This document shows, piece after piece, positions 46,736-54,167 of a DNA stretch of 64,000 bases (position 1 is its first letter; each line of letters starts with the position of its first letter). Source of the stretch: Sorangium aterium (GTDB lineage: Bacteria; Myxococcota_A; Polyangia; Polyangiales; Polyangiaceae); contig NZ_JAQNDK010000002.1 of the NCBI RefSeq assembly GCF_028368935.1, positions 558,001-622,000 of the forward strand, written 5' to 3'. The notes beneath the pieces were generated by a model that had not been told where the DNA came from, did no database searches, and saw nothing but the letters and a program-made list of their open reading frames with translations. The position numbers were made by a program, and so were the translations under genes.

Positions 46736-48039
46736 GCCGGCGAGGGCTACCCCGAATCGCCCCGGCAGATCTCCGCGACCACGCGACCGAGGAGCGGATC
46801 GCGCGCGTCTGGGACCGCATCGAGCACGACCTCGGGGCGCGCGAGCGCTCGTCGCCGCGGCGCGCGAGCATGGCCGCGATGCTCGCGGCGGCGACGTTCG
46901 CGGCGTTCGGCGGCGGCCTGTGGCTCGGCAAGGCGATCTGGAGCGACGAGCGCGCCGCGCCCGCGCCCACCGCCGTGGCGCCGGCCAACGACGCGCCGTC
47001 GCTCGTCGACGTGTTCGCCGCGGGCTCGCAGGGGCGCACCTTCCAGCTGCCGGGCGGCGGAACGATCTCGCTGACGGCGGGCACGACCGTCGAGGTCGAG
47101 CAGGCGGACGGCGGCGCGCTGACGCTGCGGCTCGTGCAGGGCGAAGCGTGGCTCGACACCGTGAGCGGGACGCGCACGGCGGCGCTCGCGATCGTCGCCG
47201 GCGAGGCCCGCCTCGCGGCGGCGGCGGGCAGCGTGCTGCGCGTGAAGCACAACGTCGACGCGATCGACGTCAACGTCGCGGATGGCTCGGTCAAGCTCAC
47301 GTCGCCGGCCGGCTCGCGGGAGCTCGGGCGCGGCGACGCCGAGGAGGGCGTGCCGATCCGGCAGCGGATCGCGGTCGTGGCGCCGCCGGAGCCCCGGCGC
47401 GCCCGCGCCTCGTCGCTCCCGCGCTCGAGCGCGGAGGTGGCGCCGATCGAGCCGCCGCCTGCCGCCGCGCAGGTCGCCGCCGCGCCGGACTGGCGCGCGC
47501 GGTACAACGCGGGCAACGTCGCCGAGGCGCTGCAGAGCCTGCAGCAGCAGAGCGGCGGCATCGACGGCGCCATCGCTTCCGCGAAGACGGCGAGGGAGCT
47601 GATGGACCTCAGCGATCTGCTGCGCGGGAAGGGCGGCGATCGCGCCGCGGCGATGCGCGCGTTCGCGCGCGTGGTCGAGGGCTTCCCGAGCGACGCGAAC
47701 GCGCCGATCGCGGCCTACAAGCTCGGCGACATGTACGCGAGCATGGGCGAGCAGGCGCTGGCGGCGAAGTACTACGAGCAGGCGCGCTCGCTGTCGCCCG
47801 AGGGCAACCTCGCGGAGGACTCGTTCTGCAAGCGCATCCGCTCCGAGGTGGTCGCCGGCCACAAGGAAGAGGCCTCTCAGATGGCCAAGGAGTATGTGGC
47901 CAAGTACCCGGACGGCCGGTGCGAGGACGTCCAGCGGATCGTCTCCGGCGAGTCCGGCGAGGAGGCGGCCGAGGAAGAGGAGCACGCGGCCCCGCCGCCC
48001 CAGCCTCCGCCGGCCCCGGACGCGAGCCCGACGCCGTAG
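46732..48039 (+). CDS. FecR-like anti-sigma/sensor protein with TPR tail
   Basis: 435 residues, overlapping the sigma gene by four bases. A cytosolic N terminus of about 45 residues with a zinc-free anti-sigma-like helix (EERIARVWDRIEHDL) is followed by one transmembrane helix (about 47-70, MAAMLAAATFAAFGGGLWLG) and a periplasmic FecR domain (about 95-220; ISLTAGTTVEVEQ, TLRLVQGEAWLDT, VNVADGSVKLTSP). Residues 270-400 are TPR-like (AIAAYKLGDMYASMGEQALAAKYYEQA, read as AAYKLGDMYASMGEQ and ALAAKYYEQARSLSP). The C terminus is acidic then Pro-rich. It probably senses an envelope signal and holds the sigma factor. A damaged copy of its 3' end lies at 50412-50612. Confidence 0.88.
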   Translation: MSRRGLPRIAPADLRDHATEERIARVWDRIEHDLGARERSSPRRASMAAMLAAATFAAFGGGLWLGKAIWSDERAAPAPTAVAPANDAPSLVDVFAAGSQGRTFQLPGGGTISLTAGTTVEVEQADGGALTLRLVQGEAWLDTVSGTRTAALAIVAGEARLAAAAGSVLRVKHNVDAIDVNVADGSVKLTSPAGSRELGRGDAEEGVPIRQRIAVVAPPEPRRARASSLPRSSAEVAPIEPPPAAAQVAAAPDWRARYNAGNVAEALQSLQQQSGGIDGAIASAKTARELMDLSDLLRGKGGDRAAAMRAFARVVEGFPSDANAPIAAYKLGDMYASMGEQALAAKYYEQARSLSPEGNLAEDSFCKRIRSEVVAGHKEEASQMAKEYVAKYPDGRCEDVQRIVSGESGEEAAEEEEHAAPPPQPPPAPDASPTP

Positions 48040-48154
48040 AGCGGGGGGCGCCCGTCCACGTCGATCGCGCTCCGCCGGGCGCGGTGGACATGCTTGACAC
48101 CTCTGGCGGTTCTGCGCTTGCTTGGTCGCTCGCCGCGCCGGAGAACCGCCCAGG

Positions 48155-50383
48155 ATGACCACCGCCGTCCGCACCAGCTCTCTACCCGCTCGCAACGACG
48201 CTCAATCGCTCCCGTCGTGGAAGTTGGTGTTGCCCCGAGGCGGCTATGTGTCCTCGATGGAGGCGTTCACCACGGCGATGGGTGTCCCTGGCTTCGTGCT
48301 GCTCGATCTGGGCACGCTGGCCGGCGGCAAGGACGCGCACCGCCTCCTCGGGCTGCGGTACCTCATCGCGAACGGCGAGGTGTGGAGGACGCACTTCGGC
48401 TGGCAGCGCCCCCTGGAAGCGGCGCTGCGCAGGGCGCTGCTCGACGAGGAGCGGGTGCAGGAGCTCCTCGCGGCGGCGGAGGGCTTGCTCGCGCGGATCA
48501 GGGACACGCGCGCGGCGATCACGGCCGCGGACCGGGACGGGTTCGCTCGCTACCTGGAGGGCGGGCTGCTCCGGGCGCTGAAGCGCCGTGATTTCGACGA
48601 CGAGCGCTTCCTCAAGTTCCTGATCCTGGAGCAGGACGAGCCCTCGCTCCGCGACCAGGCGGCGGAGCACCTGCGCTCCCGGGCCGGCGATCTCCTGCGG
48701 GAGGACGCGCAGGTGCTGGATCTCCTGTACGCCGCCGTTCATCGCCTGGACAGCTACCCCGCCACGACGGTGAGCGCGGGCCAGCTCAAGTACATCCTCG
48801 TGGCGGACAAGGGGGAGATGGGCGTGCGGGCCACGCGGGAGGCGATCGCGCTCGGCAAGATCCCCGTGGTCCTCTACAGCCTGCAGGACGACGCGAACGC
48901 GCTGCAGCTGCGGATCGCGCGGGAGGGCGGCGGGTTCGGGGTCGGGCTCGAGGGGAGCTTCCGCGAGAGCTACGCGAACTTCACCCAGATCGCGGACAAG
49001 GTGAGGGCCGAGTTCGAGCGGCGCTTCGGCGACGGCTGGCAGGACGAGCTGTCGCGCGCGGGGCTCTATCCCGGGTACGGCCCGCTCGCGGAGAACGCCG
49101 CGGCCATCCGGCACTTCCGCCAGAAGAACATCGTCTTCGTCGGCCCGATGCAGGACGTGGTGGAGAGCGCCGGCGACAAGCGCAAATTCCGCCTGATGGC
49201 TCAGGATTTCGACCCGACCGCTGTGACGCCGGGCATCGTCATCGACAGCGACGATCCGGGCGAGATCCAGCGGACCGTCCTGGAGGCGCACGCGGCTGGG
49301 CGCTTCACGTTCCCGGGGCGCCTGAAGGCCGCCAACGGCGGCGGTGGCCGCGGGCAGGCCGTCATCCCGACGGTGGAGCAGGTGCCGCAGGCCATCCAGA
49401 AGGTCCTTGGCGAGATCAAGGCGTACAACTGGCAGCCGGGGGTGATGTTCGAGCAGAACATCCCGGAGACGATCCACCTGGAGGTGCAGGTGCTGCGGGA
49501 TCGCTACGGCAACACGCGGCACTTCGGCATGCGCGACTGCAGCGAGCAGCGCGCGAGCCAGAAGATCCAGGAAGAGGCGCCGCCGGCCCTGCTCCGGCGG
49601 TATCCGGGCCTGGAAGAGCGCATCTGCGGGCTCGCGGTGCAGATCGCGGACCGCGTGGGCTACGTGGGCGCGGGCACGGTGGAGCTGATGTTCAAGGAAG
49701 GGAAGTTCTACTTCCTCGAGATGAACACGCGGATCCAGGTGGAGCACCCCGTCAGCGAGGAGACGTACGCCATCAAGCGGAAGCGCAGCCGCGTCCCCGT
49801 GAACCTCGTCGCGTGGCAGATGCGCATCGCGGACGGGCAACCCATCGATTTCGAGCAGGACCACGTGGTGCAGACCCACTGTAGCCGCGAGTTCCGCATC
49901 AACGCGGAGAGCTGGAATCCCGATCTCAGGGACTCGCGGGACGGCGGCAAAGGGCTGTTCTTGCCCAACGCGGGTATCTTCGATCGCATCGCGCTCCCCG
50001 ACACCGACGCGATCCGCGAGGCGCTCGAGGAGAAGGGCCTCACCGACCTGAAGGTCCGCTTCGACTGCGGCTTCGAGGCGGGGGACGTCCTCGTGAACAA
50101 GGACCCCACGTTCGGCAAGCTCATCGTCTCCGTGAGCTGCAAGGACCCGGAAAGGGCCTATGAGCTCCTGCGGCTCGCGTCCCTCGAGGTGCTGAAGAAG
50201 ATGAAGATCGAGGGGCGGCAGGTGCGGCCCGACGGGACGCCCATCCAGGGCTCGCCCTTCAAGACGAACCTCCAGGATCACGTGCGCATCCTGAGGATGC
50301 CGCTGTTCAAGCGCCATTCGAACGACGACGACACAGGTCGTCACGTCAACTGGCTCGTGGCCGCGTTCCGCCAGGAGGCGTGA
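48155..50383 (+). CDS. Biotin carboxylase-like ATP-grasp protein with N-terminal extension
   Basis: 742 residues from ATG 48155, preceded by CAGG only. The first 185 residues (helical, no recognised family) are extra. Then comes a biotin carboxylase: N-terminal domain (LVADKGEMGVRATREA, YPGYGPLAEN, NIVFVGP), ATP-grasp Gly-rich loop (NGGGGRGQAV), HLEVQVLRDRYGN, MRDCSEQRASQKIQEEAPP, and the active-site signature GTVELMFKEGKFYFLEMNTR followed by IQVEHPVSEE. The C-terminal domain has an insertion relative to AccC and ends without a biotinyl (AMKM) domain. It probably carboxylates biotin on a BCCP encoded elsewhere, in fatty-acid or acyl-CoA carboxylation. Biotin carboxylases are usually about 450 residues, so this is a distinct form. 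Confidence 0.85.
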   Translation: MTTAVRTSSLPARNDAQSLPSWKLVLPRGGYVSSMEAFTTAMGVPGFVLLDLGTLAGGKDAHRLLGLRYLIANGEVWRTHFGWQRPLEAALRRALLDEERVQELLAAAEGLLARIRDTRAAITAADRDGFARYLEGGLLRALKRRDFDDERFLKFLILEQDEPSLRDQAAEHLRSRAGDLLREDAQVLDLLYAAVHRLDSYPATTVSAGQLKYILVADKGEMGVRATREAIALGKIPVVLYSLQDDANALQLRIAREGGGFGVGLEGSFRESYANFTQIADKVRAEFERRFGDGWQDELSRAGLYPGYGPLAENAAAIRHFRQKNIVFVGPMQDVVESAGDKRKFRLMAQDFDPTAVTPGIVIDSDDPGEIQRTVLEAHAAGRFTFPGRLKAANGGGGRGQAVIPTVEQVPQAIQKVLGEIKAYNWQPGVMFEQNIPETIHLEVQVLRDRYGNTRHFGMRDCSEQRASQKIQEEAPPALLRRYPGLEERICGLAVQIADRVGYVGAGTVELMFKEGKFYFLEMNTRIQVEHPVSEETYAIKRKRSRVPVNLVAWQMRIADGQPIDFEQDHVVQTHCSREFRINAESWNPDLRDSRDGGKGLFLPNAGIFDRIALPDTDAIREALEEKGLTDLKVRFDCGFEAGDVLVNKDPTFGKLIVSVSCKDPERAYELLRLASLEVLKKMKIEGRQVRPDGTPIQGSPFKTNLQDHVRILRMPLFKRHSNDDDTGRHVNWLVAAFRQEA

Positions 50384-50411
50384 GCCGGGGCAGGCAGTCG
50401 CGCTCCCCTGT

Positions 50412-50612
50412 GTGGTGAGCGCTGGCAGCGAAATAATCCGCGAACGCGCGGCCGCTCTCGTTCGAGAGCGCGCCGCGGCGGATTCGTCCGGCCAGAGCAG
50501 CCTCGGTGAGGTGGTCTCGAACCACAAGAAAGAGGCAATTCAGATGGCAACAGGGTATGTGGCCAAGTACCCCGATGGCCCGTGCGAGGATGCCTAGCGG
50601 ATCATCTCCGGC
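50412..50612 (+). pseudogene. Broken copy of the FecR-TPR gene 3' end
   Basis: 50506-50612 aligns without gaps to 47844-47950 inside the FecR-TPR gene, with about 20 mismatches in 107 positions (counted by hand). The similarity continues weakly upstream (ADSSGQ against EDSFCK). The encoded protein reads GEVVSNHKKEAIQMATGYV then AKYPDGPCEDA and hits a TAG where the parent has DVQ, after which RIISG still matches. An open frame of 61 residues (50412-50597) remains but has no full domain. It is a gene relic, probably left by duplication or rearrangement around the biotin carboxylase gene. Confidence 0.85.
50453..50470 (+). terminator. 8-bp palindromic hairpin after biotin carboxylase
   Basis: CGCTCTCG and CGAGAGCG flank TT, 70 bp after the biotin carboxylase stop. 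A strong stem but no U-tract; a terminator role is possible. Confidence 0.3.
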
Positions 50613-51735
50613 GCGGACGCCCCCGCAGAGGACGGGCCTTGGCCGCCGGCCCCCGGCGGGCGCCCCGCGCCGCGGGCTGCCTGTGCTCGCCGTCCCCGCG
50701 GTCGCCCTCCTGGTCTCCGCGCTCGTCGTCCCGCTGAGCTTCGCCTCCCCCGCGGCGGCTGCCGAGCCGCGCGCCGTCGTGGCGAGCACCAGCCGCGCAT
50801 CTGCGCCGGCAGCGCCGCGGCTGCCCGACGCGGCGGCGCCCATCGAGGTGCGCGTCGCCCTGTCGCGCGGCGCGGCGGAGGAGGTCTCCAGCGTCCGCGT
50901 GCGGCGCCTGCTCGAGATCGAGCTCCCGGACGGCGCGGCGCTGGCCGCCGAGCCGGTCGGCCCGCTCGGCGACCGCGTCGCGACGGTGTGGGTCGATCGG
51001 CCCACCGCGGCCCGCCTCGAGATCCAGGTGCGCCTCGACGGCCGCGCGGTCGTGCGCCGGCAGATCGCCGTCTCCGGCCTCACATCGGACGTCGCCGCGC
51101 GGCTCGTCGCGATCGCCGCCTCCGAGATGATCGTCGCCGAGATGCGCCGCGCGCGCGCCCCACGGCGGCCGCCTTCGCCGCGGCGCCCCACCCAGGACGA
51201 GGTCGAGCTCGCCTCGCGCGATCTCGACACCCTGTCCGTCTCGGCCGGTCCCTACGCGGCGGTCGTCTCGGGCGGCCCGCGGGTGCTCGGCGGGGCGGGC
51301 CTCGCGCTCGGCCTGCGGCGCCTGCGGCTCACGGAGTCGCTGTTCGCCCGCCTGCTGGCCGCGCCGTCCGGCGGCGAGCCGCTGCGCTGGCTCGAGGCGG
51401 GCTTCTCGGGCGACTACCGCTTCTGGCTGGCCGCCTCGTGGCGCCTCTCGATCGGCGCCACCGCCTCCGTCGCGTCGCTCAGGCTGCCCGCCGCCGTCTC
51501 CGTCGATGGCATCGCCGGCGAGCGCGATACGTGGTCCGCCCGCGCCGGCCTCGGGCTCGGCGTGGAGACCCGGCTGGGCGGTCCGGTGTGGCTCGGGCTC
51601 ACGCTGGACCCGGGGATCGTGCTGCGGCCGGCGCCCTACGAGGACGCCCGTGGCCAGGCGGGCGCCGTCGAGGGGGCCTGGCTGGGGATCGGCCTCTCGC
51701 TCGCCACGGAGCGGCGCTCCGCGCCGCTGCGGTGA
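50590..51735 (+). CDS. Exported beta-rich (outer-membrane-like) protein
   Basis: 381 residues if started at ATG 50590, which lies inside the FecR relic and directly follows GCGAGG; a GTG at 50682 is another option, and the open frame extends to 50506. A Sec-type signal (LPVLAVPAVALLVSALVVPLSF then ASPAAAAEP) is clear. After a Pro/Arg-rich region near residue 200, the C-terminal 180 residues alternate small and hydrophobic residues in the manner of beta-barrel strands (VSAGPYAAVVSGGPR, WLGLTLDPGIVLRP). No family recognised. The gene may once have followed a FecR gene directly, since its 5' end is fused to the relic of one. Confidence 0.7.
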   Translation: MPSGSSPARTPPQRTGLGRRPPAGAPRRGLPVLAVPAVALLVSALVVPLSFASPAAAAEPRAVVASTSRASAPAAPRLPDAAAPIEVRVALSRGAAEEVSSVRVRRLLEIELPDGAALAAEPVGPLGDRVATVWVDRPTAARLEIQVRLDGRAVVRRQIAVSGLTSDVAARLVAIAASEMIVAEMRRARAPRRPPSPRRPTQDEVELASRDLDTLSVSAGPYAAVVSGGPRVLGGAGLALGLRRLRLTESLFARLLAAPSGGEPLRWLEAGFSGDYRFWLAASWRLSIGATASVASLRLPAAVSVDGIAGERDTWSARAGLGLGVETRLGGPVWLGLTLDPGIVLRPAPYEDARGQAGAVEGAWLGIGLSLATERRSAPLR

Positions 51736-51786
51736 GGGTGCGGCGCTCCGCGCCGCTGCGGGGTGCGGCGCTCCGCGCCGCTGCGG
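51711..51786. repeat. Three copies of a 22-bp hairpin-forming repeat
   Basis: GCGGCGCTCCGCGCCGCTGC plus GG occurs at 51711-51732, 51740-51761 and 51765-51786. The first copy covers the last codons before the stop of the exported protein. Each contains the dyad CGGCGC-TCC-GCGCCG, so the array may act as a terminator; spacing varies (7 and 3 bp). Confidence 0.85.
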
Positions 51787-51858
51787 TGAGGGTGAGACGC
51801 GGTGAGGATGCGGCGGGGCGCCGCCCGCTGGCGCAGATCCGCGGTATCGTGATCGCTG

Positions 51859-53295
51859 ATGGATGAAGAGATCCTCGAGCAGCTGCGTGAGCGCTACACG
51901 TCAGGGAACCTGATCGTCTTCGCAGGCGCCGGCGTCTCGGCGGCCGCGGGCATGCCCACCTGGAAGCAGCTCGCCGAGAAGCTGCGCGACCGCGCGCGGC
52001 GGCGGAGCGCGGACCCGGCGGTCATCGACGAGATCCAGCAGTACATCTCCTCGAACCAGCTCATCAACGCGCTCTCCGCCGCGAGGCTGGCGCTCGGGCC
52101 GCAGGACTTCAACTGGACGGTCGACAAGGAGCTCGACGACACCGGCCGCGACGTGCCGGAGCTGGCGCGGGCGATCGCCGCGCTCAAGCCGAAGCTCAAG
52201 GCCGTGCTGACCACGAACATCGACCGCTTCCTGGAGCGCGCGTTCCAGGGCGAGTGGCGCATGGTCGATCGGCCGGCGGGCGACATCGCCATGGACAGGT
52301 GCTTCATCCTGAAGCTGCACGGCACGCTGCGGGCGTGGGACACCTGGGTGTTCTCGCGCGACCAGTACGACCGGGCGATCTTCGGCTCGCCCCTGCTTCA
52401 GGACGCGTTCGGCGCCCTCTACCGCACGCACTCCATCCTGTTCGTGGGCTTCGGCCTCGCCGACGACAACATCGACCAGACGCTCGCCCGCGTGCGCGCG
52501 CTCTCTGGCGGGCAGCCGCCCATGCACTTCGCGCTGCTCCCGAAGGGGGTGCCGCCGTTCCGCCGCCGGCTGCTCGAGGAGTCGGGCGTCCGGCTCATCG
52601 TCTACGAGAACCAGGCGGGCGATCATGCGGAGGTCGCGCAGGTCCTCCTCGGCCTGGAGCCGGGCGCGGCGGCGCCGCCGCCCGCCGCTGCGCCGCCGCC
52701 CGCCGCTGCGCCGCCGCCCGCCGCTGCGCCGCCGCCCGCCGGTGCGCGGGCCCAGCAGCAGTCGTCGCCCACGTTGCCGTCGTCGCTCGTGAAGGCGATC
52801 GCGGCGCCGCCGACGTCGACACCGAGCGCAACGGCGGCGCCGCGGCCGGCGCGCGTCTTCTTCTCCTACGCCTCGGCCGATGGGGATCTCCTCGCGCGCC
52901 TCGAGGCGCACATGACCCCGCTCAGGCGGGAGGGGCTGATCGCGCCGTGGCACAGCGGGAAGATCGACGCGGGCGAGGACACGGAGCGCGCGATCGGCGA
53001 GCAGCTCGAGGCGGCCGACCTCGTCCTCCTCCTGGTGAGCGCGAGCTACCTCGCGTCCGAGCAAGGCGATGCGCAGGTGGCGCGCGCGATGGAAAGGCGC
53101 GCCGCGGGGCAGACCGTGGTCGTGCCGATCCTGCTCCGGCCCTGCGACTGGGAGACGACGCGCTTCGCCGAGCTCCAGGCGGTGCCGCGGGACAAGAAGC
53201 CCGTGACCAAGTGGTCCGATGCGGACGAGGCGCTCCTCCAGGTGGCGCGGGAGATCCGCGCCGTCGTGACGAAGCTGCGCCCGTCGCTGAGGTGA
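51859..53295 (+). CDS. SIR2-TIR fusion protein (candidate immune NADase)
   Basis: 478 residues. SIR2-like domain at about 15-270: NAD loop FAGAGVSAAAGMPTW, catalytic-site Asn/Asp in TTNIDRFL (about 117-121), His in ILKLHGTL (about 153) and a typical VGFGLADDNI strand, all as in SIR2 domains of bacterial defence proteins. A Pro/Ala linker of AAPPP repeats (about 272-300) leads to a TIR domain (about 330-475: VFFSYASADGDLLARLEAH, WHSGKIDAGED, VLLLVSASYL). At the position where TIR NADases have the catalytic Glu (D-x-E-x-x-R-A-x-E pattern) this one has Gln406, so the TIR part may be inactive. SIR2 and TIR domains each deplete NAD in antiphage systems; having both in one chain is unusual. No other defence gene lies beside it. 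Confidence 0.85.
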   Translation: MDEEILEQLRERYTSGNLIVFAGAGVSAAAGMPTWKQLAEKLRDRARRRSADPAVIDEIQQYISSNQLINALSAARLALGPQDFNWTVDKELDDTGRDVPELARAIAALKPKLKAVLTTNIDRFLERAFQGEWRMVDRPAGDIAMDRCFILKLHGTLRAWDTWVFSRDQYDRAIFGSPLLQDAFGALYRTHSILFVGFGLADDNIDQTLARVRALSGGQPPMHFALLPKGVPPFRRRLLEESGVRLIVYENQAGDHAEVAQVLLGLEPGAAAPPPAAAPPPAAAPPPAAAPPPAGARAQQQSSPTLPSSLVKAIAAPPTSTPSATAAPRPARVFFSYASADGDLLARLEAHMTPLRREGLIAPWHSGKIDAGEDTERAIGEQLEAADLVLLLVSASYLASEQGDAQVARAMERRAAGQTVVVPILLRPCDWETTRFAELQAVPRDKKPVTKWSDADEALLQVAREIRAVVTKLRPSLR

Positions 53296-53619
53296 ATCTG
53301 CGCGCCCGCGGCCGAGCGGCGGCCCTGGCGCGCTCGGCGGCTCTGTGGCGCGCGGGCGTGCGCGAGCGGCGGCTCCGCCGGCGCCGGGCGTATTCCGTAC
53401 TCTTCCGCCTCATCGGCTCATGAAGGATCGCCGCTCCGCGTGATCGGCGCCGGGCAGCCCGGCGTGCCCGAGGGCTCTCTGGATTTTCTCGCGCTCTTCC
53501 GGGCCTCTGGCCTTGTCGCGCTGCGCGCGCCGCAGCGGGCGCGGATGCACATCGGGACGCGCATGCGGCTTGCTATGCCCGCTGGGCGCACAGCGCCAAC
53601 GAGCGGAGAGGTGGCCATC
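53296..53619. other. Intergenic region after SIR2-TIR gene
   Basis: 324 bp. An open frame runs through from 53440, but only its part from 53620 has coding character. Nothing else recognised. Confidence 0.35.
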
Positions 53620-54051
53620 GTGAGCCCATTGCACAGAGAACGGATGGTGACGGCGCGCGAGAGCAGCCAGCCCGAGGCGCGGTTCGCCGAAGAAGACATC
53701 CCGCCCGAGTCGGGCCGCCAGCCGGCCGTCTACACGGCGCGCGGCGGACCCACAGGAGAGCCCTGGCCGGAGCGCGCGCCCGTGCTCACGCCGGAAGAGG
53801 CGCGCGAGCTGTCCGAGCGCTGGAGCGCGATCCAGGCGGGCTTCATCGAGGCGCCACGCCTCTCGGTCGAGCAGGCCGACGCGCTCGTGAACGAGGCGAT
53901 CCAGCGGGTCGCGCAGAGCTTCCGGGAGGAGCGCGCCGCGCTGCAGCGCCTCGTCGACGGCGAGCCTGGGCGAGCGGAGGCGTCGACAGAGGAGCTCCGG
54001 CTCGCCCTGCGCAGGTACAGAACGCTGCTCGGGCGCCTGCTCGCGTTCTAG
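53620..54051 (+). CDS. Conserved small helical protein
   Basis: 143 residues from GTG 53620, chosen because GGAGAGG lies at 53605-53611; an open frame extends to 53440 but is Arg-rich noise. The N-terminal 50 residues are disordered. The C-terminal 80 residues are helical and match, from memory, a family of uncharacterised bacterial proteins with the pattern RW..IQ..F...P...V..ADAL..E..QR....F..ER..L followed by T.ELR.AL.RYR. It lacks membrane segments or cysteines. It is monocistronic here. Function unknown; it is not a canonical antitoxin or regulator. Confidence 0.65.
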   Translation: MSPLHRERMVTARESSQPEARFAEEDIPPESGRQPAVYTARGGPTGEPWPERAPVLTPEEARELSERWSAIQAGFIEAPRLSVEQADALVNEAIQRVAQSFREERAALQRLVDGEPGRAEASTEELRLALRRYRTLLGRLLAF

Positions 54052-54167
54052 TTCCGCCCGCCAGGAGTCCGGGTCGGGAGTCCGGCCAGGCTGGCCCTCG
54101 CGAGGGACGACCGGGGCGAGCGCTCCGCTTGCGCGGCGCCCTGTAGCGGGGGCTCTTCGCTTCTGGC

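Noticed and set aside
50506-50589. Longer N terminus for the exported protein
   Set aside because: This part is the FecR relic read in another frame; it has no signal-peptide or domain character.
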